A DNA stretch of 64,000 bases from UBA1563 sp041671545 (GTDB lineage: Bacteria > Bacteroidota > Ignavibacteria > Ignavibacteriales > Ignavibacteriaceae), in the NCBI GenBank assembly GCA_041671545.1, contig JBAZBI010000014.1, forward strand, positions 1 through 64,000. The letters run 5' to 3'. The position numbers and the translations under genes are program-made. The notes under the pieces are model-generated. The model was not told the origin of the DNA. It was given only the letters and a program-made list of their open reading frames with translations, and searched no databases. Positions 8,065 to 16,463 of this stretch are shown piece by piece. Position 1 is the stretch's first letter. Each line of letters opens with the position of its first letter.

Positions 8065-8625
8065 ATGAATGAAGAACAATTAATAGCTTCCGCAAAGAAC
8101 GGTGACAGAACAGCGCTTGCCGAACTCGTAAAAAATTACGAACAGACGGTTTATAGTTTCGCTTTTAAAGTCTGCCGCGACCGCGAAAAAGCCGAGAACA
8201 TGATGCAGGAAACTTTTTACAGCATGATAAAATCCCTGCACCAGTTCGACGGAAATTCAAAACTTTCAACTTGGCTTTACCGCATTGTGGTCAATCACTG
8301 TTTAATGGAAGCAAGAAAAAGCAGCCGTTATACTTTTATTGAACAAGAAACCGACGAAAGTCTTTTCGACGAAAAATATATCGCCGATTGGTCAACGCTG
8401 CCGATAAAGAATTTAGAGACAAAGGAACTGCGAAACATTTTGGACTCAGCTATTGAGAAATTGCAACCGGAATACCGCGTAGTGTTTACTCTGCGTGATG
8501 TTGAAGAATACTCCACCGAAGAAACGGCAAAGATGCTCGAGCTCTCCGTACCGGCTGTAAAATCGCGGCTGCACAGGGCGCGGTCGTTTTTAAGAAATGA
8601 AATAACAAAGGCGTTCCAGGAATGA
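8065..8625 (+). CDS. ECF-type RNA polymerase sigma factor
   Basis: A 186-residue sigma-70 family factor with only regions 2 and 4. Region 2 (about 10-85) starts LVKNYEQTVYSFAFKVC and contains ENMMQETFYSMIKSLHQF and STWLYRIVVNHC. Region 4 (about 125-178) contains the helix-turn-helix YSTEETAKMLELSVPAVKS. It redirects RNA polymerase to a dedicated promoter set in response to an envelope or redox cue. The next gene overlaps its stop by 4 bp and encodes a zinc-binding anti-sigma-like protein, so the pair is very likely a sigma/anti-sigma switch. Confidence 0.93.
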   Translation: MNEEQLIASAKNGDRTALAELVKNYEQTVYSFAFKVCRDREKAENMMQETFYSMIKSLHQFDGNSKLSTWLYRIVVNHCLMEARKSSRYTFIEQETDESLFDEKYIADWSTLPIKNLETKELRNILDSAIEKLQPEYRVVFTLRDVEEYSTEETAKMLELSVPAVKSRLHRARSFLRNEITKAFQE

Positions 8626-8873
8626 AAGAAGAAATAATATCGTGCAAAGAGGTGATGAGCCACATTTGCGAAAGTCTTAGCGAAGAGATGGACTCACCAA
8701 AATGCGTAGCAATTAAAGATCATATAGAAAATTGCGAAGGCTGCAAAAGTTATTTCGCATCAGTTGAAATGACGATTGACCTTTATAAAAAATGTACCGA
8801 AACACTGCCGGATGATGTTCATAAAAAACTCATGGCGTTTTTAGAATTAACCGATGAAAAATTAAGTAGATAA
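8622..8873 (+). CDS. Zinc-finger (zf-HC2) anti-sigma-like protein
   Basis: An 83-residue cytoplasmic protein with the ZAS/zf-HC2 signature: C8, H34, C38 and C41, the last three in HIENCEGC. Such proteins bind the partner ECF sigma factor and release it when the zinc site is oxidised or modified. It has no transmembrane segment, so it would be a soluble redox-type anti-sigma factor. Its ATG overlaps the sigma stop (ATGA), indicating translational coupling. Confidence 0.85.
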   Translation: MKEEIISCKEVMSHICESLSEEMDSPKCVAIKDHIENCEGCKSYFASVEMTIDLYKKCTETLPDDVHKKLMAFLELTDEKLSR

Positions 8874-8887
8874 AAAGGAAAAATATT

Positions 8888-9136
8888 ATGCCCGTTTTTG
8901 AATACCGCTGCCAAGCATGCAATGAAAAATTTGAAGTGCTTCATAAATCTTCTACAAAAATAGACGACGTTACCTGTCCGAAATGCCAATCGAAAGAGAA
9001 TAAAAAACTTCTCTCATCTTTTGCAGCTTCGGTAAGTTCCGGTTCTTCCTACGATGGCGGATGTTCAACCGGAACATGTGGAACAAATTACAACAGCGGC
9101 GGTGGATGCGCTTCCGGTATGTGCGGATTAAATTAA
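8888..9136 (+). CDS. FmdB-type zinc ribbon protein
   Basis: An 82-residue protein of the FmdB/Zn-ribbon regulatory family. The N-terminus MPVFEYRCQACNEKFE gives C8 and C11, and CPKC at 30-33 completes a four-cysteine zinc ribbon. The C-terminal third is rich in Gly, Ser and Cys (CSTGTCGT, then GGGCASGMCG), which is common in this family. It starts 14 bp after the anti-sigma gene, so it may belong to the same operon. Its biochemical role is unknown; FmdB was once proposed as a regulator of formamidase/amidase genes. Confidence 0.88.
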   Translation: MPVFEYRCQACNEKFEVLHKSSTKIDDVTCPKCQSKENKKLLSSFAASVSSGSSYDGGCSTGTCGTNYNSGGGCASGMCGLN

Positions 9137-9184
9137 CCGAATTGCATCAACTATGAAATTTTATTTCTAACAACACTATTATTT

Positions 9185-9532
9185 ATGTCAATTTTCAGTT
9201 TCTTCGGAATGGCTCAAGACGATCCCAATACATCAATTTCAGTTTCCGAACTTAAAGAGCGTTATGGAAAAGATACAACGTTAATTATTCTTGATGTAAG
9301 AATGCCGCAAGAATTGACAAGCGAACTTGGACAAATTAAAGGGGTTATTAATATTCCTCTACAAATACTTGCACAAAAAGTAAATGAGCTGGAAAAATAT
9401 CGGAAGAAAGAAATAGCGGTTATTTGCCGCTCGGGAAACCGCTCCCGTACCGCAACAAAGTTTCTTCTTGAAAAAGGTTTTAACGCAAAGAATGTTCCCG
9501 GCGGAATGATGGCTTACAGAAGAAGCGAGTAG
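9185..9532 (+). CDS. Single-domain rhodanese-like protein
   Basis: A 115-residue rhodanese-fold protein that probably carries or transfers sulfane sulfur. The LDVRMPQE motif (36-43) and active-site loop CRSGNRS (81-87, persulfide-forming C81) are intact. NVPGGMMAYR near the C-terminus is also typical. There is no clear signal peptide, so it is probably cytoplasmic. It lies 48 bp after the FmdB gene and could be the last gene of the sigma-factor operon. A thiol-reactive theme (zinc anti-sigma, Cys-rich ribbon, rhodanese) is inferred from context only. Confidence 0.92.
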   Translation: MSIFSFFGMAQDDPNTSISVSELKERYGKDTTLIILDVRMPQELTSELGQIKGVINIPLQILAQKVNELEKYRKKEIAVICRSGNRSRTATKFLLEKGFNAKNVPGGMMAYRRSE

Positions 9533-9610
9533 TCGCATTTTCTAAAAAGTATCACTTTGTTCGGTTATTACTTTTTTGTAATTTTCTGATAACAAATTGA
9601 TGGTTGGCAA

Positions 9611-10396
9611 ATGAAATATTATCATGTCGGAGTTCTTTCATGTTTAATGATCTTTTTTAATAGTTGCAAAGAAGAACCAGTTACTCCATCTGTAAACCAA
9701 AGTGAAAAGTATTATACGGTTGAGGGATCTATTTTTTATGATACGCTGTCCGTTGCGGGTGTCAAAGTTGAGACAAAGAATCTTTCTTTCTACACCGATT
9801 CGACGGGTTATTTTTTCTTTGATAGCCTAAAGACAGGCGATCATATTTTAACGTTATCTCACCCCAGATTTAGAACACTTGACACTTTATTAAACCTTTC
9901 TCAAAAAGTTAATTTAAAATTCAACTTGAAACTAAAAGATGATTCTTTCTTCCCTTTAAGTGTCGGGAACAAATGGTATTATAGCAATAAAAGTCCATAT
10001 GACACAAATAATATTACACTCGTGAAAGAGGTGACTGAATCACTTATCATAAACAATCATGTTTATTATCAAATTACAAGCAATAATCTTAGCTCCTCAC
10101 TTTATCGTTTATCGGGAGATACATTATTTGAAAGACAATGTTCAGATGATAAAATTTATGCTCTTTTTAACATTGATAATGGAGAAGAGTTTTTTTATAA
10201 CCAATGCTTCTCTAGAGGCGATTATAATATTACTGTTCAACTCGTTAGAAAAAATCTTCTTGAGAGAATATTGTTTTATGATCAAGTGAACGCTTATGAC
10301 GATGAAAACTATGTTACTTTTGGTCGAGGTGTTGGGGTGACTGCGTTGAAAGGTGCTTGGGATTACTCACGATTAGTAAAGTATGAAATCAAATAA
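9611..10396 (+). CDS. Lipoprotein with carboxypeptidase-regulatory-like domain
   Basis: A 261-residue predicted lipoprotein. The signal segment ends in the lipobox FFNSC with C19 as the lipidated residue. Residues about 36-110 form a transthyretin-like carboxypeptidase regulatory domain: VEGSIFYD, GVKVETKN, TDSTGYFFFDSL, GDHILTLSHP. The C-terminal half has PLSVGNKWYY, a segment common in secreted proteins of this group. It probably sits on the outer or inner membrane facing the periplasm or surface. It converges on the TonB receptor gene. Function unknown. Confidence 0.8.
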   Translation: MKYYHVGVLSCLMIFFNSCKEEPVTPSVNQSEKYYTVEGSIFYDTLSVAGVKVETKNLSFYTDSTGYFFFDSLKTGDHILTLSHPRFRTLDTLLNLSQKVNLKFNLKLKDDSFFPLSVGNKWYYSNKSPYDTNNITLVKEVTESLIINNHVYYQITSNNLSSSLYRLSGDTLFERQCSDDKIYALFNIDNGEEFFYNQCFSRGDYNITVQLVRKNLLERILFYDQVNAYDDENYVTFGRGVGVTALKGAWDYSRLVKYEIK

Positions 10397-10434
10397 ACAC
10401 TAAAGTTTCGATGAAAGATTCAACTCTAAAAAAT

Positions 10435-10474
10435 AATTTACTTAAACTTCAGCAACAAGAACGTAATATCATCT
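10435..10474 (-). pseudogene. Gene-end remnant, copy A (ends DDITFLLLKFK-stop)
   Basis: On the minus strand this 40-bp stretch reads DDITFLLLKFK followed by TAA. It is 34/40 identical to the stretch at 13048-13087, which reads DDVTFVVLKFK-stop in the same orientation. The open frame continues a little upstream towards the TonB receptor stop, with no start codon. The two copies bracket the TonB receptor gene. The DD[IV]TxxVLK ending resembles the C-terminus of SpoIIE/PP2C-type phosphatases, but the match is too short to be sure. Confidence 0.4.
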
Positions 10475-10517
10475 ATTAAACACTCAATGCAATAAGAAAT
10501 TGTAACACTAACGGTTT

Positions 10518-12977
10518 TTAAAAGTCATCGGGTACTTCTTCGACCACATCTTCAATAATATCGTTTGCTTTACTTTGAAAGAAGTATGAGATGTCCAAAG
10601 TAAATATTCTGGTGTTTTCTCTCGTGTTATTTACCATGGAAAAATTTGAACCGGATCTATCATAGTTATTGTTTTTTGTATTAAAAATATCCGTTACCCG
10701 TAAGGTGAGAGATAAACTTTTATCGAAAAGTAACGTTTTTGCAGCCGCGTTTGCAGAGAAGTTTGCTTTATTTGTTTGTTGAGCGCTAATTGAACTGGAA
10801 GAGTAACGGAAATCAAATTGAAATTTAAATTGGTCAATTGATAATTTTGTTCGCATAGATGAAGACCATTGCCTCCCTTTAGTATTAACCGTCGGACTAA
10901 TAAATTCATTTTGATCTACTGATAAGTTTGGTCCAATCTCCAGCCAATTGAAAAATTTACCTCTAAAAGATAACCATATACCGTATGATTTTTGAGTAGC
11001 CAAATTTTCATACGTTGTTCGCATCACATTTGAATTTATCAAAGAAGTGACCGGCTGAATACCGTTAGTTGTTAAGGAATAACCGGTTCCAATATGTCCC
11101 GAGAAATTCCCATCCATTATTGAATAAGATGCCGAATATGAATTGGTAATTGCTGGTTTTAAATCGGGATTTCCGACAATAATATGTGCGGAGTCTGAAT
11201 AATCTGTATAAGGGTTTAAAAATTCATGCCGCGGATCGGTTCTTCTACGATTGCATCCTAAACTAATTTTCCCGTTCTCCGATATATCGGTTGCAACGCT
11301 AAATGATGGATCAAAACGAACAGCACGGGTTGTATAGGTGGAACTGGAAACACTGTTTTCAATAGTGTTGACGGTATTATTAACCAACACCCCCAAGCCA
11401 TATTGGATGTTGTTTATCGTTCCACTTGTGCTTAATGATAAATCATGAGTGTTTTCATAATAATTCTTCATAACCTTTTTGGAAACATCTTCTACATATA
11501 ATTGCTTCGATGTATCATAAAAAGTATAATAATCATTCATCACCAACTTTTTATATGACCCTTTATATGAACCTACAATGTTTAATAGTTTAGTGATTGG
11601 ACGATTATAACGAAAGGACCAAAAGAGGGTAGTATTAGAATTCTGTTGAGAATTTTTTTTTGCTGTTATATGATCCTCCAAAGAATTAGAAAATAGCTGT
11701 CGTTGATCCACGTCATTCATCTGTATCATCCGATTTTTAGTAAAAGCTAATGAACCGGCAAAAGTGTGACCTCTTTTATCAAATGATTTATTGTAGATAA
11801 TTGCATTAGTTGAAGATCTTCGGAATGTCCTGGAGATACTATTAATCGTGTAATAGTTTAACCGAGAATTATATTGATCCAAGGTAGTATTTACAAGTAT
11901 TTTGTCACCAGTGCTATATGTTTCCATATACGTACTACCGAAGTTGAGGAGACTGGTTGAATCGATACTAAATGTTCCGCGAAATAAAAAATTATTGACA
12001 TTAGATCTGTTGCTGTTATTTCCTAATTGATTGATAGAAACCGGAGTGTTTTCATAATCATATATTTTAGAAGAAGAAGTATTGCTCTTGTGTTTAGAAT
12101 AAGAATTGGAATATGAACCTGATAAGGATAACTTTCCAAGGTTATATTTTAGGCTGGCAAACCCGGATAATAAATTATCGGTGTTTAAAGTTAATCCGGT
12201 ATTTACGGTATATACGACTTTTTTATCATTTTTAGTTACAATGTTAATTATTCCTCCCTCAGGGTTTTCGCCGTATTCCGCCAGAGGGTTCATAACAATT
12301 TCTATTTTGTCAATTTCAGAAAAAGATAACGTTCTTAAATCCTCCGGACTTTCTCTTCCGGAATATTCCATAGGCATTCCATTGATATAAATTTTGGTGC
12401 CCCTTTTTCCGAAAATGTTTATCGCACCGGAGGCAATGTCAACATCAATCATAGGAGCGCTCTCCAATAATTCATACGCGTTGTTTCCCCAATTCCGGTC
12501 GGGACTGATAATCAATTTGTCTTTGTTCTCTTTGTCATATACAATCGGATATTTATCAGAAATAATTTTTACTTCATCTGTTAAAATCTCTTTCTGCATT
12601 AAAAAGATTGTATCGAGCTGTATGGTCTTCTGCTTGGGGGAGATAATAATTTCCCGTCTGGTACGCGTTTTATAACCGATCAAAGAAACTTTTGCTTTGT
12701 ACCGATCATAAGCAATTCCTTTTAACAAAAACCGTCCATCTTTCCCGGAAGATGTACCAACAATTATGTTTGAATCTTTTAAAGATGTTAAAATAAAATT
12801 TACAAACTCCAGCGGCTCCCTTGTGTGGAAGTCGATAAAGATACCGCTGATTTGTCCATCAGCAGTATTGTTAGAACTTTGCTGTGGTTTTAATATATCA
12901 GCAAAAACGAATATGAATAAAAAGAAACCGAGCACCTTGGAAAAGTTACTTCCGAAAATCCCGAACAAATATTTCAT
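10518..12977 (-). CDS. TonB-dependent receptor-like outer-membrane protein
   Basis: An 819-residue outer-membrane beta-barrel protein. After a signal segment (about 12-30) comes a carboxypeptidase-regulatory-like domain (about 42-115). A plug-like region follows with YINGMPMEYSGRE, and IDKIEIVMNPLAEYGENPEGGIINIVTKN is split across about 228-258. A barrel of alternating aromatic strands ends at the C-terminus. The architecture matches the OMP_b-brl_3 receptors of Bacteroidota and relatives rather than classical siderophore receptors; the substrate cannot be inferred. The protein ends in a short acidic tail after the last strand. The gene is monocistronic and flanked by related remnants at 10435 and 13048. 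Confidence 0.88.
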   Translation of the reverse strand: MKYLFGIFGSNFSKVLGFFLFIFVFADILKPQQSSNNTADGQISGIFIDFHTREPLEFVNFILTSLKDSNIIVGTSSGKDGRFLLKGIAYDRYKAKVSLIGYKTRTRREIIISPKQKTIQLDTIFLMQKEILTDEVKIISDKYPIVYDKENKDKLIISPDRNWGNNAYELLESAPMIDVDIASGAINIFGKRGTKIYINGMPMEYSGRESPEDLRTLSFSEIDKIEIVMNPLAEYGENPEGGIINIVTKNDKKVVYTVNTGLTLNTDNLLSGFASLKYNLGKLSLSGSYSNSYSKHKSNTSSSKIYDYENTPVSINQLGNNSNRSNVNNFLFRGTFSIDSTSLLNFGSTYMETYSTGDKILVNTTLDQYNSRLNYYTINSISRTFRRSSTNAIIYNKSFDKRGHTFAGSLAFTKNRMIQMNDVDQRQLFSNSLEDHITAKKNSQQNSNTTLFWSFRYNRPITKLLNIVGSYKGSYKKLVMNDYYTFYDTSKQLYVEDVSKKVMKNYYENTHDLSLSTSGTINNIQYGLGVLVNNTVNTIENSVSSSTYTTRAVRFDPSFSVATDISENGKISLGCNRRRTDPRHEFLNPYTDYSDSAHIIVGNPDLKPAITNSYSASYSIMDGNFSGHIGTGYSLTTNGIQPVTSLINSNVMRTTYENLATQKSYGIWLSFRGKFFNWLEIGPNLSVDQNEFISPTVNTKGRQWSSSMRTKLSIDQFKFQFDFRYSSSSISAQQTNKANFSANAAAKTLLFDKSLSLTLRVTDIFNTKNNNYDRSGSNFSMVNNTRENTRIFTLDISYFFQSKANDIIEDVVEEVPDDF

Positions 12978-13050
12978 AGAGTCGTCCCTGTAATAAACTG
13001 AGAAACATGTGAGATTTCACCCCTTATCTGTGAATGAACATAATTTAAAT

Positions 13051-13272
13051 TTACTTAAACTTCAACACAACAAACGTAACATCATCTTCAAGCCAAAGAA
13101 TTGCCTTGCCAATACTTCCGTAAATTAGAAATAGTTATCCTGTTTTAGAACTATCAACATTTATTTCAATATCTTTGGATGTTAATTTAACAAATATGTT
13201 CTGCTGGGCGCTTGGTTGTGCGGTGGAGAGTCTGTAACAGAAGAGTAAACTGAACTGGTTAACCGTTCTCAT
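13051..13272 (-). pseudogene. Broken small exported-protein ORF (copy B ends DDVTFVVLKFK)
   Basis: One minus-strand frame begins at ATG 13272 (MRTVNQFSLLFCYRLS...) and reads 45 codons to a TAA at 13135-13137. The same frame then continues for 27 codons, ending GSIGKAILWLEDDVTFVVLKFK split at the DD, with a TAA at 13051-13053. The start resembles a signal peptide ending near AQPSAQQ. A single in-frame stop appears to break a protein of about 73 residues. Its tail matches the remnant at 10435-10474. No family is recognised. This is the only structure seen in the 405-bp gene-free stretch 12978-13382 besides a candidate promoter. Confidence 0.4.
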
Positions 13273-13325
13273 CTTTTTCACTTTATTTATAAGGAAAATT
13301 AAATTCTTGAAACTGAAAATCTTTA

Positions 13326-13357
13326 TTGAAATTTAACAAAAATAAGTCTAAGTTTTG
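13326..13357 (+). promoter_or_regulatory. Candidate Bacteroidota-type promoter of the lipoprotein gene
   Basis: TTG at 13326-13328 is followed after 20 bases by TAAGTTTTG (13349-13357), close to the TTTG/TAnnTTTG consensus but with one extra T. The start codon of the lipoprotein gene follows at 13383. Similar spacing occurs at 28972 and 52937. Weak evidence by itself. Confidence 0.3.
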
Positions 13358-13382
13358 AGAGAAAATTTTCCAAAGGTTAAAA

Positions 13383-13784
13383 ATGGACATACGTAAAATT
13401 TTTATCGTGGTCATAGGTCTTTCCCTGTTCTTTACAGGTTGTAAAAGCACCGTGACAAACAGCGTTACCTTTAAGAGCATCGCCCTCGGAAATATGTATG
13501 TCAATTTTATGGGAGAGACCTTTACGATTGTGCCCAATGGATCTAAAACAGTCCGAAATATTCCAAAGGGAACCTATAATTATTCGACCACATACGATAT
13601 CCCCAGCGGAATAACTTCAGTAAGCCTGAACGGTGCTGTAAGCGGGCCGGTTGTAATGAGTGCAGACACTAAAATTACGGTGCTTTATTCCAGTTCTATC
13701 CAAGGTTCGGGCGAGCAAAAAAACTATATTATCAACGCATCAATTTCTTCTAACGATAAAGTTGTTACGCCAACGGGTCCGTAA
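13383..13784 (+). CDS. Small lipoprotein of unknown function
   Basis: A 133-residue predicted lipoprotein. A charged N-terminus (MDIRK) precedes a hydrophobic stretch ending in the lipobox FFTGC, C20 being the lipidation site. The mature part is rich in Ser, Thr, Val and Gly and probably beta-structured; no domain is recognised. It precedes dnaN on the same strand but a hairpin lies between them, so co-transcription is doubtful. Confidence 0.7.
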   Translation: MDIRKIFIVVIGLSLFFTGCKSTVTNSVTFKSIALGNMYVNFMGETFTIVPNGSKTVRNIPKGTYNYSTTYDIPSGITSVSLNGAVSGPVVMSADTKITVLYSSSIQGSGEQKNYIINASISSNDKVVTPTGP

Positions 13785-13821
13785 TAAATTATCTATTTTT
13801 CGGGCAAAAAAGATTGAAAAT

Positions 13822-13856
13822 ACTCAACTTTTTAAATTGAGTTTCCCTCCTTTTTT
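13822..13856 (+). terminator. Weak hairpin terminator before dnaN
   Basis: ACTCAA (13822-13827) and TTGAGT (13837-13842) form a 6-bp stem with a 9-base loop. A T-run (13851-13856) follows after eight bases. It would separate the lipoprotein gene from the dnaN operon. The stem is short, so confidence is modest. Confidence 0.4.
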
Positions 13857-13887
13857 ATTAAATTTCAGTATCTAAATGGAGATAATT

Positions 13888-14997
13888 ATGAATTTTAAAA
13901 TCAACAGCAAACAATTAGAAAAACTACTCGCAAAAGTGTTTCCGGCTATCCCGGCAAGAACCACAATGTCAATTTTAGAAAACTTTCTCTTTGAAATTGA
14001 AGATGGAGTTTTAACGGTTTCTGCAACCGATTTGGAGATAGCGCTTCGCACTTCATTAAACGTGGATGCCAACGAAAACATCTCCATGGTTGTTCCTGCA
14101 AAACTTTTGTTTGATGTTGTTAAATCTCTTGGCGATACAATGATCAGCTTTTCTACCGAATCAAATCAGAAGATGAAACTGACCACCGAAAACGGACAGT
14201 ATGCAATCGGGTATGCCTCGGCAGAAGAATTTCCAAAACTTCCGGTCATTCAAAAAGAAAAATCGATTACCTTGAACGGTAAAACATTAAAAAAAGCAAT
14301 TGATAAAACATCCTTCGCAATAAGCAAAGAAGCTATGCGCCCCGCAATGATGGGAGCCTTATTGGAATGCACCGAAACCGGACTAACTTTTGTAACAACC
14401 GATGGACACCGCCTGGTAAAATTTATTGATCAAAGTGTTACGTTTACAAACCACGAAAATTATATTCTTCCCGAACGCGCTGTGGGCGTGCTTGGAAAAC
14501 TTGTGAACGATAACGACCTGACTCTTTACCTTAGCGACACACATCTTTCTTTTGTGATGGATGATGTTGAATTTAGTTCACGACTTATCGCGCAAAAATA
14601 TCCCGATTATACCAGCGTTATTCCGATTGAAAATGAAAATACTTTAAAACTCAGCAGAAGCGATCTTCACGCAGCAATCAAAAGAATGCTTCTTTTCTCA
14701 ACTTCAAACTATCAACAGGTAAAATTTTCCATCTCGGCTTCTTCGCTTGAGGTTTCCTCGGAAGATATTGATAAAGGTTCGAGCGCAAAAGAAACCATTG
14801 CCTGCACCTATTCCGGCGAACCGATGGATATTGGCTTTAACACTGCATATGCAAATGATATTCTCACACATCTTGATGACGGCGATATTCAATTTAAACT
14901 CCACTCGCCTACAAAAGCCTGTGTGATTGAGCCCGTTGAGAAAAAAGAACACGAAGAATTGTTAATGTTGTTAATGCCGGTCCGGTTAAATAGTTAA
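13888..14997 (+). CDS. dnaN: DNA polymerase III beta sliding clamp
   Basis: DnaN forms the ring-shaped clamp that tethers the replicative polymerase to DNA. The start was placed at 13888 rather than the upstream in-frame ATG at 13876, because GGAGA (13878-13882) sits five bases before it. This gives 369 residues, the usual length. The sequence opens MNFKINSKQLEKLLAKV and contains VSATDLEIALR, VTTDGHRLV and the typical C-terminal end MLLMPVRL that contributes to the hydrophobic pocket. recF begins one base after the stop. dnaA, the usual upstream neighbour, is absent here. Confidence 0.97.
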   Translation: MNFKINSKQLEKLLAKVFPAIPARTTMSILENFLFEIEDGVLTVSATDLEIALRTSLNVDANENISMVVPAKLLFDVVKSLGDTMISFSTESNQKMKLTTENGQYAIGYASAEEFPKLPVIQKEKSITLNGKTLKKAIDKTSFAISKEAMRPAMMGALLECTETGLTFVTTDGHRLVKFIDQSVTFTNHENYILPERAVGVLGKLVNDNDLTLYLSDTHLSFVMDDVEFSSRLIAQKYPDYTSVIPIENENTLKLSRSDLHAAIKRMLLFSTSNYQQVKFSISASSLEVSSEDIDKGSSAKETIACTYSGEPMDIGFNTAYANDILTHLDDGDIQFKLHSPTKACVIEPVEKKEHEELLMLLMPVRLNS

Positions 14998-14998
14998 T

Positions 14999-16111
14999 AT
15001 GGTATTGCAATCTCTTCAGTTAAAAAATTATAGAATACATTCGGACTCTCTTCTCACTTTTTCAGACGGCATAAATTTTATCGTCGGAGAAAACGGTCAA
15101 GGGAAAACAACAATTTTAGAAGCGATCTATTCTTTGTGCACAACCAAAAATTTTAAGGCATCTTCAGATCAAGAGCTCTTGCAATTTTCAACTGATGAGT
15201 GTGAAGTTACCGGAACATTTCAAGAATATACTTCCGACATTGTCAGAATCTATTATTCTTCAACTGAAACCAAGCGCTCTTTTTTAGTGAATGGAAAACT
15301 AATTTACCGCCCCTCGGAGATTATTGGAAAATTCCCTATTGTTTTGCTTACGCCGGAAGATCATCAATTAACACAAGGCGCTCCCGCAGACCGGAGAAAA
15401 TTTGTTGATGCAATTCTTTCGCAATCAAATCCGCTTTACATGGAAACGCTGCTTGATTATTCAAAGACGTTAAAGCATCGTTCCTTTCTTCTTAACAGAA
15501 TGAAAGAAGATTTTCGCTCGGTCGGGCTTGATGAACTTGAAGCGTGGAATACAAAATTAGTAACTGCCGGAAGCAGTTTAATTGCATACAGAAAAAAATT
15601 TTTAACGTTGTTTAACTCTTATTTAGCACAAGCATACTCGGCTATATTGAATGATGAAGAACTGCCGTTAATCGAATATCAAACTACTATTGCAAACGGA
15701 GAAACCGGTTTAGAGGAAAAATTTTCAGAGCAATTGGCAAAAAGAAAAGATGAAGAAATAAGACGCGGAACAAATCTCGTTGGACCTCACCGTGATGATT
15801 TTATTTTTTCAATTAATGGAAAAATGTTGAAGGTTTTCGGATCGCAGGGACAGCACAAAACTTTTCAAGTGGCATTGCGGTTCGCACAATTTTTTTATAT
15901 GAAAGATATTCTCGGAAGAACCCCGATCTTTTTGCTTGATGATGCATTCGGAGAGCTTGATGCAAAACGAGCAGCACATATCAGCAATTATATTCGCAAT
16001 GTCGGACAAGCGTTCATCACCGCAACCGATCTGGCAAATCTTTCTTCTTTCTTGAGAAGTGAAAACGATAAAGTAATAGAAGTTTCAAGCGGTCAGGTTG
16101 CGTATGCGTAG
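14999..16111 (+). CDS. recF: DNA replication and repair protein RecF
   Basis: RecF is an SMC-like ATPase that helps load RecA at gaps as part of RecFOR. The 370-residue length is typical. The Walker A is GENGQGKTT (32-40), near the start, and the ABC-type signature region and Walker B LLDDAFGELD lie near residues 305-314. The conserved LTPEDHQL and GPHRDDF motifs are present. The gene starts one base after dnaN and overlaps the DUF721 gene by 14 bp, so the three are translationally coupled. Confidence 0.96.
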   Translation: MVLQSLQLKNYRIHSDSLLTFSDGINFIVGENGQGKTTILEAIYSLCTTKNFKASSDQELLQFSTDECEVTGTFQEYTSDIVRIYYSSTETKRSFLVNGKLIYRPSEIIGKFPIVLLTPEDHQLTQGAPADRRKFVDAILSQSNPLYMETLLDYSKTLKHRSFLLNRMKEDFRSVGLDELEAWNTKLVTAGSSLIAYRKKFLTLFNSYLAQAYSAILNDEELPLIEYQTTIANGETGLEEKFSEQLAKRKDEEIRRGTNLVGPHRDDFIFSINGKMLKVFGSQGQHKTFQVALRFAQFFYMKDILGRTPIFLLDDAFGELDAKRAAHISNYIRNVGQAFITATDLANLSSFLRSENDKVIEVSSGQVAYA

Positions 16112-16394
16112 TCACCAGGTAAAGAGTCTTGCGGAATTGCTTGCAAGTGAACCGGGTCTGCGAAAGATAAATTCTTTTATAAAAAATAATGAAGTGATTG
16201 AAAAGTTTTACGAGATATTTCCTGCATTTGAAAAAATTGCAGAGCCGCAAAAAGTTGAAAGAAAAGTTCTTCTTTTAAAAGTTGAAAATCCCGCTTGGCG
16301 GAATGAACTCTTTCTTCAAAAAGAAAGATTGGTTGAAAAAATAAACGAATACTTCGGAGAAAAAAGAATAAACTATTTAAAGCTTATCGGATAA
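16098..16394 (+). CDS. DUF721/DciA-like protein
   Basis: A 98-residue member of the DUF721 (DciA-related) family. It contains the conserved WRNELFLQKERLVEKINEYFG segment (split here at WRNELF and LQKERL) that ends the domain. DciA proteins act as ancestral loaders or regulators of the DnaB helicase in bacteria lacking DnaC or DnaI. The position between recF and gyrB is the classic context. An alternative start is M3 at 16104. The assignment rests on the C-terminal motif, size and context. Confidence 0.75.
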   Translation: MRMRSHQVKSLAELLASEPGLRKINSFIKNNEVIEKFYEIFPAFEKIAEPQKVERKVLLLKVENPAWRNELFLQKERLVEKINEYFGEKRINYLKLIG

Positions 16395-16402
16395 ACCGAC
16401 AG

Positions 16403-16429
16403 TTGGTATCAAGATCACGAAGATACCAA
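16403..16429 (+). promoter_or_regulatory. Hairpin in the gyrB leader
   Basis: TTGGTATC (16403-16410) and GATACCAA (16422-16429) form a perfect 8-bp stem around an 11-base loop in the 69-bp gap between the DUF721 gene and gyrB. It may be a processing or attenuation structure or an operator-like palindrome. No T-run follows, so it is unlikely to be a strong terminator. Confidence 0.4.
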
Positions 16430-16463
16430 AAACGAAAATTGAACTAAACACCTGGAAAAATAA

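Noticed and set aside
13888..16463. Replication origin next to dnaN
   Set aside because: No dnaA, no DnaA-box cluster by eye, and no clear AT-rich unwinding region.
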